A DNA stretch of 64,000 nucleotides, taken from NCBI GenBank assembly GCA_940671915.1, contig CALNVZ010002974.1, positions 17,170,371 to 17,234,370 on the forward strand, written 5' to 3'. Position 1 is the stretch's first letter; the number at the start of each line of letters is the position of its first letter. Position numbers and translations under genes: made by a program. This document shows positions 45,019 to 58,106 of the stretch, one piece after another. A model generated the notes under the pieces. The model did no database searches. It saw only the letters and a program-made list of their open reading frames with translations, and had not been told where the DNA came from. Source of the DNA: Paracentrotus lividus (Eukaryota > Echinodermata > Echinoidea > Camarodonta > Echinidae).

Positions 45019-48000
45019 TATATTTGAAAAATGGTGAGAGTGACAGAGAGACGATATAAGGGGGTCTAATTCAGCCATTTTACGTGTTCATTTTTCATTT
45101 GATAGTTAATTAATTAATTTAATTTTATTTATTTTTGCCTTGGAGATGTAATGGTGGAGTAGGCCTAGTGAATTTGGAATGAGAGTCTTCTTATTGACCA
45201 AATCATGACAAGTCGTTTACTCCGCCAATTTATTTCCTTTTAAATAATCAGTAATGAGGCATATTGATAATTATTCTTTGATTACCAATTTGACCATGTC
45301 CTTCATTATTAGACGCGAAGCATTATATTCACAAGTCATATGGTTACAAATCAAAAGGGTACTAGTTATTTTGACCGTCTTCTTTAACACAAGAGGGAGA
45401 CAAACAATGAACATCATTGTGTCAAAATTGACGATGCTCGTCTTATCTTAACCTTCATCAAAATAACATGGGACTCGATAACTCATAAACTAAAAAACGA
45501 AAAAAGAAAATGTATTTTAATTTATCGAAAAGACAGGATCTAAGTGACACCGTTTTAAATGTAAAAAGGGTCAATTGTGTGATTATCAATTCCAATTCTC
45601 TAGAGGAACATGGCTTTTCTTGTTATTTTTAAATTTGATTTCGCCGTGTGGTCATCTATATTTTTGGCGCAGAAATTGTACTTTTGAAGCCAATATGAAC
45701 GAAACTTTAGTTCTGTGCGAGCGCCATCTCTTATCATGCTTATCGGGCAATCGACATGTGACAAAATAAAGTAAAATTTTGCATCCGTGTACCAAAGTGC
45801 TTTGAGATGTTTGTGGTCCTATGGATACTTCACCGGACTTAAAGATCACAAGTAGTTGGTTAGAATCCTTGCCACAACATTAACGTTCTTTGGTAAGACA
45901 TTAATCAATACTTGCTTAACTCGACCAAGGTGTAGTAAAAAGGTACCGGATCACCAGTGTGATCACCTAAAATCATTTTTTGAAAGCAAATTGAAATTTG
46001 TTTTTATATGTAAATGCAATATACAGGAACAATATGTTTTTAAGAATAATTATATTCATGAGCGATACCGGCTCCACCAACTATGCGAGACACATTCAGG
46101 GTGCTAGGTTATCCTAGTGGAATAAAATAGTCTGTCTCCCGTATCAAATTGTAGTGAGACTGTTAGGGATTTTTTTTCACATTATTCTGCGATCACCAAA
46201 TCTGTCACATATGTTGCCATTACCATTATTTTTTTTTAAATTTCTGATGGGCGACGAGAAGGGGGCCCCCTTGGGCCAAGGTAGTTTTAATGGCCACCAT
46301 CTGAGTGAGAGATTGATAATTTCAAAAGGAAGAGGGCTATAATGACACAACTTTATACTAACTTTGAGTGATATTGGTCATTTAATCTATACACGATGCA
46401 ATAGTATTGATTTGGTACTCCCATTTTGAGCTAGGGGTTTCATATTGGTCGTAAGAATAGGCGTTTGGGGGTAAATGGCCTTTTATTTCCAGAAGTCTCC
46501 AAAAGGCACAATTGGCACATTGGTCGCTCATACCATATTATTTTTGTTTCCAGTGAGCACCAAGAATGGCACCACCTTGGGCCACCGTCATCACAGTCAA
46601 ATCCAAAATGGCCGCCATCAGAATAAGGTCGAGAGCAGTTTCATAAGAAATTGGCTGGACTAGAACAAAATCATAATATTATCGGGTTTCATGGGTCTTT
46701 GAATATGTATATAATGCTTTTCAATTGTTATTCGTTGACCTCAGCAAGTAGGGCCTATGGTGTGGGCAACGTATGTGACCAACTTGGTGCTTTTTGAAAT
46801 ATGTGAACCAACGGCTCGCTTATAGCCCTAACAGCTCCACTATTGTGTGTTCACATTGTTAACGATATGAAAATAATTAAATCTAAACAGTGTGGAAATG
46901 TTATAAAATGTGATGTGGTTTCACGCAGAATGTTTGCATAACGATGTTTGGTTTCACACTGTGAAATGAATCCATCACAATGAAGATTCAAGGAACTTTT
47001 TACACTCCAATTCAACAATGTAATAGTATGTTATATTCAGAGTGTTTCACACTGTGGGACGCTGTGTTATATCCAGCAGGGCAGTTTTACACTTGCAAAT
47101 ACATGCAGCGCAGAAGGCCGAAAATAAATAGGATTCCGTGGAATTCATTAGCCGTAACGCCTTTTACTGTCTGTATCTGAAGATAATGTCAACACCTGGA
47201 AACAGATGAACTCATGCAGAACAGACACGTACTTTTGACAATCAGACGTGGAAAATGGCTGATATGAAGGACATCGCTAAATCATATGACAAGCCGAGTA
47301 ACAGTAACCCTCTATTTTGACTATTGTTGATCGTCGGTCATCAATCTCGTATTTTCATCAACATGCATCCTCATGATATTGAATAACTCTTACTTGCTCG
47401 TAAAGGCTGTCTTGGCAATGTGGGACTATTTATTAGTCTATTGTGCATGAATCAATTATCGAGTAATAAACCATCCATATTTCCTGCCTAGTATTATTGG
47501 ATTTCCTGTTCCATCAATGCAATATTCGATGTTTCCAAGAGCTTCTGAAATTGCTCTTGTTGCTACCTTTTTATGTGAATATCTCTTAAATTACAATTTG
47601 TCTGAATCACGTGTTTTGGTCATGGAAACGTATAATGTGAAAACTGATCAATATAAAAATGAGTTTAATACAATCGAATATTTTATGCACAACTTTTTTT
47701 TTTGTGGGGATTGAAAATCACATTTATTTCCTTCATTAACAAACATACATTGATTTATATACTTAAATGAATGCTGTATATATTATCAGCAATTTTTTTA
47801 ACATTCATAACTCTAAAAGAAAATATAATTTTGTATAGACTCTCATGACTGAGATTTTTTAAGCAACCACATCTGTCTGCCTATTATACATTGCTTAATA
47901 TTCATAATCAGATAATATTTGACAAGGGTTTTCCCTTTTCCTTGGCTCTTATACAAATATTGACTATTTATTTATAATATCATAATGATAATATCCATTA

Positions 48001-48640
48001 AATGAAAGTATTTACATGTACTTTTATGCATGAAGGCTGGTGGGAAAGCTAAAAACAAAAAATGTAATATATAGTTTAAGTCATTTACACTTCATAAAGT
48101 GTTAAATGCATTTGTGTAGGGGAGGGGGGGGGGGCAGCATTTGTAAGTCCCAAAAGTTTTTCGGACGTGTATTAAACTTATTATTCATTATGAGAGTTTT
48201 CTCAGTCAATCATTATATGTTGTGTTAAACAGCCGTGTTGTATGGAAGTCAATTCATACTCGTCATGTGATGTTTTGTGTAAATAATTTTATTATAAAAT
48301 CTTCATATTTTATTTGTATAAATACAATTATAAATTCTTTTGTTCTGTTATTGCTGTGATATTGCTGTCAGATATATCAATATCCATGAATCATCATGGC
48401 ATAATTTTAGTTTTCCAAATCTGCCAAAAAAAGTTTGATATTTAATATCCTTCATTTTTCATTTGTTTATTTATTAAGCTATTTAATTAGGTTTAAAGTG
48501 ACTTATAAATATACACAATTAAAAGGTCCAAGGACCAAAACTAATCATGTTTACAATAGATTTATGAATCACAATAAATAAGCACAAAATATTTAAAGAT
48601 ATTTTTCTTTGAGGGGGTGTACATCCTTGCCTCTTATCAT
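45019..48640. other. Intergenic sequence with weak repeat signals
   Basis: No gene recognised. A stretch at 46190-46640 contains two diverged blocks, each with a GGGCGAC/GAGCACC-type word, TTGGGCCA and then AATGGCC(A/G)CC, which suggests an old dispersed repeat. The CACTGTG-rich region at 46848-47090 resembles the one at 34.2 kb. A G run lies at 48124-48134. Confidence 0.4.
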
Positions 48641-48644
48641 GCTT

Positions 48645-48755
48645 ATGAAACATTTTATTTATTTATTGATTTATTTATTTGTTTATTCATATATTAATTT
48701 ATTTATTCACCTTTTAAATAGTTTATTTATTTCTTAATACTCGTTTATTTTTTTG
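48645..48755. repeat. ATTT-rich low-complexity tract
   Basis: Repeated TTTATTTA units, the same composition as at 36.6 kb. Confidence 0.8.
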
Positions 48756-48889
48756 AGGGGGATTTGGGTGGGGGCACTGAAATTCACCGGTGTGGCAAGG
48801 GGGGATTAAAAAAGTTCAGTTTTTTTTTTCTTCCATCTTTTCTCTCACTCTTCTATTCATTGTATCATCACAGCATTCCATATAAATAT

Positions 48890-48893
<4 letters not shown>

Positions 48894-48933
<40 letters not shown>
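48894..48933. repeat. (AC)n microsatellite
   Basis: About 20 AC units, ending in CACCCACAAT. The duplicate copy at 63036-63086 is about 51 bases long. Confidence 0.95.
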
Positions 48934-48935
<2 letters not shown>

Positions 48936-49058
48936 ACAATGAAATATGGCTCTCTGACGAACGTGTAGTGCAGTGACTCATTATTATTATTTTTTTATGC
49001 GGGCGAAACAGAAACAAAGAGTGATGAGTCGAGACGTAGCTCTCATATTTCATTTTTT

Positions 49059-49109
49059 ATTTTGGCAAGCTTTCGGCCATGTATCCGGCCTTCATCAGGC
49101 TTACAAAAT
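49059..49109 (-). ncRNA. Hammerhead-like two-helix motif, Penelope-type terminus
   Basis: On the minus strand: ATTTTGTAAGC (49109-49099), CTGATGA (49098-49092), a GGCC/GGCC stem with a GGATACAT loop (49090-49075), GAAA (49074-49071), and GCTTGCCAAAAT (49070-49059), which pairs with the first strand. CUGAUGA + stem II + GAAA + closing stem I is the hammerhead core. Stem III and the cleavage-site UH are not visible, so it is probably a degenerate or minimal form. Known: Penelope-like elements carry hammerhead motifs in their terminal repeats. No reverse transcriptase is nearby. Confidence 0.45.
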
Positions 49110-49845
49110 GCATTGAAATTTGAGATGAATATAAATTTATGGCTGCAGACAAACGTATTAGATTTTAGATATCTGTTAACATTTGATTTTTAAAGCATAA
49201 AAATATGTAGCCAATGGGGTATTGGTTTTCAAGGTAGGTCCTAATACATAAACTCATGAATAGAATTAGTTATTTTAATATATCACACCATCAATTAGGA
49301 GGGTATCTACTTTTGAACAAAAAATGTGAAAGTAATGTGAATCTTCATTTTGAAAGCAACTGTTAAAAAATGGACATTGTAATGCCACTGTGCCATAGTT
49401 GCAAATACAAAATATGATAAACAAATGAATTTCTTTCTCTGAAGTAACAAGAATATTACTTTCGGAATGATCTCTTATAATGAGCTTTAAATCCGGGTGG
49501 TTTTTCACCGAGCCATTCGTAAAGTTACAAATGACTTTAAAACTACTGGAACATGCTCTAAAGCGTTAATACTAATAATATTTTAATCATTTAGCAAAAT
49601 AACTGATCGCTAGTCGTTCGTAAAGTTATGTGTAACTTACCGACTTGGTGATACCCCCACGTTTGATATTTATAGAACACCGGTAATGGTGAGGCAATAC
49701 GACCATTTGTAATATTTGTCAAAATTTCATTCATTACACAAATGGACTAAATCCACTTTTGATGAAACCTTAATCCTTGATATCAGACCAATTTTGAGGT
49801 ACGTACCTGTCTCTTAAAATACAAGTTTTTATTCCAAATATTATA

Positions 49846-50832
49846 GGGTACATGCAGGTAATATGGACCCCCTAAGCTCATTTGCCTAATTTGCATAAAA
49901 TTACGAAATGACACACAGTCTAATTTTTGTTTATATGAATCAATAACTACTGCTCCTACTTTTATTGTGAAAAAAACAATTATCACCACCCCCTGTATGC
50001 AATATTCAAATGTTGACGTCATTACCAAAAGTGCCCATATTACCTGCATGTGCAGGTAATATGGGCACATGTATTTAAATGTGTGTTTTAAAAACTACAA
50101 ATGACTCTACCATGTCTGGAATTTGCTTAAAATGTTGAAAATCATTACTTTAAGAAATATATTTGAAATTTATAAGACCCTTCAGTAAATCCTTTGACTA
50201 TATATTTCATTGTTATGTATTTTGTATATTATTTCTTTTTTAAATTATTATTACATATTTTTTCATTATACAAGTCAATATAGGCCTACAATAAGTTATT
50301 TATATTAATTCTATACTGTGAATATAACCCACAAAATCGTAGCAAAGAGATTGATGCCTCACCCAATACTAGTACCAGAATCGTTTCCGCCATTTTGGGA
50401 ATGTCCCATATTACCTGCACTTAAGTTGCTGTGTCCAGGCAAGCATTCAATGCCACATTGGCACCCCTTCACTAAAACAAATTGACCTGTACACGCTAGT
50501 ATGATCAAAATGAAACTATAAGCTTACTAAAATATACAAAACAATTGAGGTCACCCCCTCAAACACTCTTTCACCATCACATTCTGTGAATATCAAATTT
50601 TACATCAGGGTAAAAAAATGCCGTAAGTTTTACTCCTTACTTGTTGGTTTTCAGCATTTTCTCAGAGAAATTCCGGCATCAGATGCTCTCACGACGATAT
50701 ATTTTCGTATACATTTCATATGAACAACATTAAGGTGCTCACATCGGTCACGGTAACCGGTCGACGGTCACGACATGATTTGGCTTCAGGTGGCCCATAT
50801 TACCTGCTGGCCCATATTACCTGCAATATACC
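49846..50832. mobile_element. TA-flanked element C with iterated terminal motif
   Basis: The left end GGGTACATGCAGGTAATATG and the right end CATATTACCTGCAATATACC are imperfect inverted repeats, flanked by TA at 49844-49845 and 50833-50834. The core word TGCAGGTAATATGGGCC occurs six times: 49853 direct, 50031-50048 inverted next to 50051-50068 direct (a palindrome), 50404 inverted, and 50792 and 50809 inverted in tandem at the right end. Length 987 bases, no transposase. Same architecture as elements A and B with a different motif. Confidence 0.85.
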
Positions 50833-50834
50833 TA

Positions 50835-51880
50835 CTGATAATTTCTGATTCCATCTAAAAAAGAAAAAAAAAAAAATGCGTATTTTAATTTCGCTTTTCC
50901 ATAGACGCGTATACAAATTTTCTTTGAAGTTACAAAAGTGGATTTATTCCCTTTTGGAATTAAACTCGTTATATATGGAAATACTAATCTTATCTGGATT
51001 CATATAATATGTTTCCATTAGGAATTAGGTCAGGCCGTTATAATGGTATTGTGGAAGTGGAAGCAACGCACATTTAATTCGAGTTAACGCACACAACCTG
51101 AGATCAGATTGATGTATTGAAAATTAAATGAAAATTAACGTAGCTGACTGTGAAGTTGAATCTTATTTCAAATGACCTTTTTTTCTAGGATTCTCTCACC
51201 ACCCCTCCCATTTCTGATTTGGTTTTGTTTTTGGTGTTTTTTTTTTTTTAAATCTCCCTCTGTCCTTATCCTCTTCTTTCTAGCTGCAGTAAATTTAAAT
51301 ATTAGTTTCACAGTACTTTTATCCTCTGATTTCATAAAATATTCACATTGTAATGCAACGGAAAAGAATAATTTGTTTTATTATGCACTATATAAAAGTA
51401 ACTTTATAATTGTTATTATTATTGAAATGAGGGGGGGGGGGGGGGGGGGCGCAGCCTAAAACCCTCGGGTTGGGGTGGCACACACCTGTTTGCGGCATTG
51501 GATCCGTCACTGACGTTACTTTCCAATACGCATTCTCTTCCACCTCCACATGCTTTCGTAAACCTCGCGTGATATATATATTTCTTTAACTCCTCTTTTC
51601 GAAATATTTCCCTCGTTTTGTTTGACGTTCTAAAGTGATTATTATTGAGAAAAAAATAAAATAATTTGGTATTCTTGTCTAGGTTTGACTTCGTTAAATC
51701 CTGCACCCATATCCTCAAGGCAATCTCTTTTGGGAGTTATGAAAAAAAAAAGATTTTTTTTTTTATGTGTGCGTTTCTCACCTGGAACATATTTATCGCA
51801 ACGAAGCGGTATCATCAATAATATAGTTTTCTTGTCTTTTCAGCAATTCTAAATGGCAACAGTTCTGTTTCAATAATAAC
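50835..51880. other. Unassigned sequence
   Basis: AT-rich, with T, A and G homopolymers including an 18-base G run at 51431-51448. The stretch 51449-51525 ends TTGGATCCGTCACTG, a word resembling the ends of dispersed transposon remnants, but no partner end was found. Confidence 0.35.
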
Positions 51881-52357
51881 TTGTATTTAGAATGTATCCA
51901 AAATGAAATCACTTTGCCATTGGGATTTTGTCTAAAAGTAGAAACAGATCATCGTTTACAAAGGAGCCCAAGGGCTTACACGATTCTGAGAGGTAAAGCT
52001 TACATTTTACATTGTTATAACAACCGTAAATTTATTCAGAGTTTGTCTATTCGTCAGAAACGCACAATTTGCTTGAGTATTTCGTATGACCTAATGATTC
52101 GTGTATCAATCCGCGATAGGCGTTACATACAATGTATAAATTCACCCGGAATTCGAGGGTTCTATTTTGAAAACGTTATCAGAAATGCTGGCATAGAGGT
52201 CCCAACAGTTAGGTATTCGTCCATCGTTGGCATATCAAAATGTAAACATGCACCTAGGCTTGAACCAAATATCACCCGACCTTGTTTTTGCGGCTCTGGC
52301 CGACTTCACTACAAAAATAAATCAAAGTGGCAATTATCAATAAGCGTTGCAATTTAA
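51881..52357 (+). CDS. Unrecognised 158-codon open frame
   Basis: The longest uninterrupted frame in the window. It is rich in Arg, Ile, Ser and Tyr, with eight cysteines and a CFCGSGRL block near the end, and no motif I recognise. There is no signal peptide or membrane segment. A frame of this length is unusual for this AT-rich background but can occur by chance in 64 kb, and codon use is not obviously biased. It could also be an exon or a transposon remnant. It ends about 195 bases before the sequence gap. It could not be checked for a second copy because the duplicate stops at the window edge. Confidence 0.2.
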   Translation: MYLECIQNEITLPLGFCLKVETDHRLQRSPRAYTILRGKAYILHCYNNRKFIQSLSIRQKRTICLSISYDLMIRVSIRDRRYIQCINSPGIRGFYFENVIRNAGIEVPTVRYSSIVGISKCKHAPRLEPNITRPCFCGSGRLHYKNKSKWQLSISVAI

Positions 52358-52552
52358 TCATTACAGACCAGCCCGTGGCTCTAAATTCATACTATATGGG
52401 TAATACGATTTGTGCATACGCTTTGATTTACATAATGCACTAAAAGAGGGAGCAATACATATCATGTAAATTACATGTTAAAACTTCTTACTGAATAAGT
52501 CACGTCTTATCACAAACGTAAATGCTCATACAGTCCTATCATGTGTATTGGG

Positions 52553-52577
52553 NNNNNNNNNNNNNNNNNNNNNNNNN
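52553..52577. other. Assembly gap (25 N)
   Basis: A run of exactly 25 unknown bases. A fixed round length suggests a placeholder for a gap of unknown size. Sequence to its right is a degraded copy of sequence lying far to its left. Confidence 0.99.
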
Positions 52578-54108
52578 AGAAGATACCCAACGGATTAGGA
52601 CTGAGAAATTCGATACACTCGACCAATTCACAGCATCATACATGTTACCCGTCAATGCACAAACACAAAAGACCTATATATTTCCATAGAGTTACATATT
52701 AAACTTAATCATACGGAATCATCATAGATGACAATATCGATTTCCCAGCTGAGAAAGTCCTACCCGTCAATCTTTTTCAGGTAACTGAAAGCCAACAGGG
52801 GCTTGTCATTTAATATCTCTAGTTATAGATCATAACAGAACAACCAGATCGATCAATTACCTTGACACGGACTATATTCTATTTTATAGGAAAGGTATAG
52901 AGAGGGAAATTGAGTTTTATAGAAAAAAAGATCTTGAGGACACACAGTATCGCTTGTCTTATGATGAGTATATTATAACTTGGGATTTACGACTTTCTAG
53001 AGGGGTTATGTCCACTAATTTTAAGTCATAGAAGTTGAGCGTACGCGATTCAATATATAGAATGCAGACCAGGCTCCTTAATTCTGTTCAGGTCCATAAA
53101 AAGAGAGAGAGGCGCTTATGATAATTCGACATTACATTTTAAGACCCACATAGATAGGTGATCGAGTATAAGATTACTTTAACTTTGTTGTATTAATTTC
53201 AGTTCTTGTATTATATTGAATTGTCATATTTACTAATGTGAATTGAATGTTTTCAAAACTTACCTGCGAAAATTGCACCTATATAATCTTATGGGTATTT
53301 TGAAGGAAGCTTATGAGAGATTAGTGCACCCCACCCACTAATATAATAGGATGATTTGTTGACACCAGTAGGAGATTTCTCATTTAGAATCTTGAATGAC
53401 AAAATTAGATTGTGATTACAATAACACATAATAAGATGCATCTAGGTTAAAGCATGGTAATAAGATCTTTGATCTCCCTATAGGTTGGCAATGGTTTTCT
53501 GTTGATATATAGGAGAGTTAGAGACAGCCGAATAATTGAAATCCTCAAGGTCTGATTACATTATGAAAAGGAGACATGAAAAACTACAATCAAAACGGAT
53601 CTAGCTTGGCAGAAGGTTAAATAACAACATATAGTATGAGATGAGAGAGAGACGAAAAAAAACATGATAGAGAAAGAGGGATGATATATATAATAACTAG
53701 AAAATTATACATGCGCTCATTGTAATCAGCTACCAATATGATTAACGTTGATCATATTGGATATTAACAGGAAAACTTCGAGCCGTGAGAGGCCTACCAT
53801 CGGGCATGATCAAGATGCCGTGTTCAAGCTATTGAATCAATACCATGAAAATTATCCCTTTTTATTATTATAGGATACAATTGATAACATGTATCCCTTC
53901 TCACCCTATTGAGATTAATAATAAATCGAATTTGTTTTTGAATATAGTTAGTTATATTTATAGTAGTTATTAACATTTTTAATTCAACATATATTATGCT
54001 TTTATATTTACTCCTACTCGTCTTTCCCTTTTCCTTTCTTTTCCTTTATCCTAATCTATGCGAGGTCAGTTTATAGTCATTCTATCGAAAGTCATTACAT
54101 CAAACTAC

Positions 54109-54283
54109 CAGTTGGCCATTGCACTATAAACACTGTTCCTGCCTAAAACAAGGACGATAAGTGTGCTTGTCATCCACGTGGGATGCCGATCCCGCTGTGC
54201 CGCTACTTCTCGCATGACAGCCCGAACAGTGATTTGATACTCACGAAATATTGGCATGGTGCACTGAACGGGATGTTATCCAT
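54109..54283 (-). pseudogene. Frameshifted copy of exon 1
   Basis: Matches 40218-40047 but has scattered one-base insertions and deletions, so the frame is lost within about 40 codons. The donor reads CAACTG|GTAGTTTG, having lost an A and a T relative to the clean copy. Given the noise across the whole segment, this is most likely sequencing error and not gene decay. Confidence 0.8.
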
Positions 54284-57200
54284 AGTGAAATGATAGGTAA
54301 TTAAGAGAAGTCCGAATCGAATCGACTTGCAAAGTTTCAATAACCTTCTGAATGAATTCCTCCGAGATATCTCCACCGAACGCCAATAGTTAATATGCAT
54401 ACCAAGTACGCCGCAATGAGGCAGCGAGTATGATGAAATGATACCCTAATAAAAGAAATCTATAAAACTCCGACTTCCAAATTAGTATCCCCCCCATAAC
54501 TTCACCAAAAGTTTAATGTAGAGAATCATTCAAAGATCAAAAAATTTGGTTCCAGTTTGAGAGAAACTAATTTGAGAAGACCTCGATTTGAGAGTAGGTG
54601 CGATTTTTGTTTGTGATCTCACCTCGTGCTGGTTCATATGCTCGAACTTTCAATATCTCAAAGAGACTGAGTGCTGCATAGCCTACACGTTCATAGAAGC
54701 TGACAATCTAGAGCAGAACATCTGAAAGACAGATACATAAAAATAACTTTCGTCTGAACAACACAAGCACACACCACGTACAACTAGTCATGTCAAATTC
54801 GTGCTGACAGAAGTGCAAAGCTAAAGATGGTGTTTTCTTAGGTTGTTTGTAAATCCGTGACGTGTTTTCTAAACAAAGCAGGTGGGCTATAGCCGATAAT
54901 CAGGTGAAGTCAGTAAGATGAATATGATATTGGATAGACAACCATCACAATATATATTGTCTCTATCCAAAAAACTGATGACATCCGTATCATTGAATGA
55001 TTACTTGGCTCAAGTCAAGGCAAGACCGGTAACTGGTTCTGCTATATTATTTAGAATAAATTTGTTTGAATGGTAAATCACTGGTACCCTCTCGATATTC
55101 ACAGGCGTCTTGATCAATTGGTTTTACTTGATATATAAGACAAAGGGACCATCCGTCAATATCAAGGGCATGGCTTCTAAACTATATAATAATTGATTTT
55201 CATCCAGTACAAATTTGACATCTAACGGCGTCCAAATCACATTAAATCACATGATTAGTAAATAAAATTTTATAACGAAAACAAACATCAGGCATATTTC
55301 TCCTATGTGATGGATAAAATGGCTTCAACTGTAATGAGGCTGTGGAAATCACAAACTGAAAATTAAGCAATACTTCTTAATTTTGAGCTTTGTTCATCCA
55401 GGTGTTTCGGTCGATGCCTCACGAATAGTTGTTCTCCATTCCATTGTTCAAATCCCTATCTTAAATAACAAAAATTTCTCAACATCATCCCCTACTCCAT
55501 CGGTATGTACAAACCATTCTTTCTTCTACGTCATGTAGCATAACTGATGTCATCTTCTGCGCCCTGAGAAACGAATTGAGCTCACACATTATTGACTCCT
55601 ATTTTCGCAGGTACTGGTGAAAACATCCACTCGTGTTTCACAGCTTGTTTGCATGACAGGTGGGGTAATGCCCCTACAATGCTTTGCTTAAGTCTCTTAG
55701 CACAGCCCTCTTGCTAAAACAAGCCTTCAGAAATAATTGCCAAATGGAATTGTATATATTTTTTCAACTGGCAATATAAAAAAATGAATTTAAGACGGGT
55801 TGCGGTTTGTACATGAGCAATATGAGAAGCGGATGCACGATTCTGCAGTGAGAAATCGATTGGTGCAGTAACATGGACATCAGTCTTCGTTCATGATCCT
55901 AAAGCTCTCACTAATTCAGAGCCTTTACGAAAAGTTGGTTTTGAAAGTTATGAAACCGTCTCTAAAAACGCGTACTGAGGATCACAAAGGCACACCGGGG
56001 AACACTCAACAAGCTACGTTTGTATCCAGCTACAGTGAAGGAAGGGATAATCTTCTTCGAGAACAAAGCGCTTACCCATGTTACAAGTTGTCACTCCCAT
56101 TCATACTTAATCCGAACTCGCTTCATTATCAAACTGCTTTGTTGCCGATCGTCGGCCACACACAACTTTCAACATTTTCGTTGAATATGTTTCTTCTCTC
56201 TTTCTTCTTGTGAGAAGGGCATGGATAACGATGGTAAATGTGAAGAAGTGATTGGAGAGCACGGTTTGGTATTCGATTCGTTCTTATTTACCAGTATAAA
56301 ACTAACTCGAATGAGGAAAAAAATCAAGGACAAAGTTTACAAGAAGAGAATTTATGTTTAACCTAATGTCTCACCCCGAACTCTCCCATAGAGACATGAA
56401 CATAATGAATACGCATTAAAAACTAACATTTACTAAGTAAACGTTTGCACGCTGGCATACATAATAAGATTAATTCCTCTATGGAGAAATCTTCATAGCT
56501 TGTATCTGAAAAACATTCTTATAGAAAAAGGAGATGATACAAAAACTTGGCAGTAGACTAGTTGCGTTGGGAAAGATTTTGTGAGTCATATAAAGTTCAA
56601 CGACATGGTCCGTTTCTTTCTGTAGCGTGATCAAAAACCGCAGCAACAAGGATGTTCACTCGTAAAAAAAAACTATACCGAAACGAAGTATTGCATTCTT
56701 TGTTATCACTTCTGCCTATTATTGAAGCCGTGAGAGATGGGAATCCTTGATGAATAGAATTTACTGCTGGGATAGGGATCATTGAGTGAGTTAAAAGACA
56801 AACGGCTGATTGCAACGATAGTCCAGATCCACCTTATTCTTTCTCTCTCTTGTAAAAAGTCCAAGCAACCATGCTCCTGAATAGCATGCCTGAATAAAGG
56901 GTATCAATGGATAATGATACTAGGGATGATGAATAGAGGTACTTTAAAACAGAGCAGATTAGGCCAAATCAACAATAATTAGGCATGTATATGTGTTCCA
57001 GAAAAAAAAAATCATAACCCTCTAAATGTAAGCCAGTCACTTTGGAAAAGCACTCAAAAGAAGTTAGACTCCACTCTGTCTAATGGTATGAGGGTATGTG
57101 GTAAAAAGAGAAAAAAAAGAAGATGTTGTCATTTTTAATTAATGATTTTGGAAAAAAGGAAGATAATAGGATAATAAATTTAATAATTTTGTTTTATAAC

Positions 57201-58106
57201 GATCGACATAATGCGGCATGCTTATTGTTCGGCAATTATGCGTAAGGTAGCATTATACGCTTCAATTGATCCCCAACCTATTCTTAAAACGGCTTTGAAT
57301 ATTCTTTTTTTTTTTTAGTAGGGGCTGAATACTCATGAACTTTGCTCCGGCTATGTGTTTGGATCTTTCCTGAAGTTGGAAGGTCGGGTATAAAATACAT
57401 AAAAAACGTAGAGAGCGGCTACTTCAATTCTGTTCGTCTTCCCCTGCATCTTCCTCACGTAGTACCGTTATCCGGAAAGGCCGTAAAATCAGCCTATTTT
57501 TTTTCCTACCCTTACTTTTTAGAGATATTATACCTTCGCTAATTTTAACAAGTGCATAGTCTCACAAACCAAGAACTCCACTTACACGGTTATACCCTTG
57601 TCAAACGATTGTGTAAAAGGTGAACCCATGTTCTACATCGTGCATACATATTCAGTTTCAGTCGGTTCATGACGTACTGGCATCGAGCAATCTAAAATCT
57701 CTTTACATTGAAAGATGGCTTAATTGGAAAAGTACAGACGTAAATCTCAGTCCATAATAAAAGGGGAAGTTGAAAAAGAAATTCAGAAGCCATCGGATTT
57801 GGTTATGTATGGTATACCGATATATGTCAATTGTATAATTGAGCATTCATGGACTATTCCAACTTTTTTCATCAATAAAGGGGAAGCAAGCTCATGAGTA
57901 ACTGCTTGTATTACAGCTAGTATTAACCATGTTAATTACCCTTTCCTGGAGGAAACAAGATTGGTCGCACCACTACCACATCGAATGCAAAGAAAGATTA
58001 TGGGGTGTGAGAGAGAGAGAGATAATGAATATAACTTTCAAAATGTCACGAAGGAGAGAAGAAACAATTTGTCCTAAAACCAATTCATTTCACTATCTCT
58101 CTCATA

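Larger units (their letters stand above)
37760..49843. repeat. First (clean) copy of the duplicated segment
   Basis: This segment recurs in the same order and orientation at about 52690-64000. It includes the end of intron 1, exon 1, the 5' flank, the Tc1-like element, the CA microsatellite and the Penelope-type motif. Exon 1 is in frame here and broken in the other copy. Confidence 0.9.

Noticed and set aside
54203-54400. Separate small gene in the post-gap segment
   Set aside because: It is a frameshift product of the noisy copy of exon 1 and its 5' flank.
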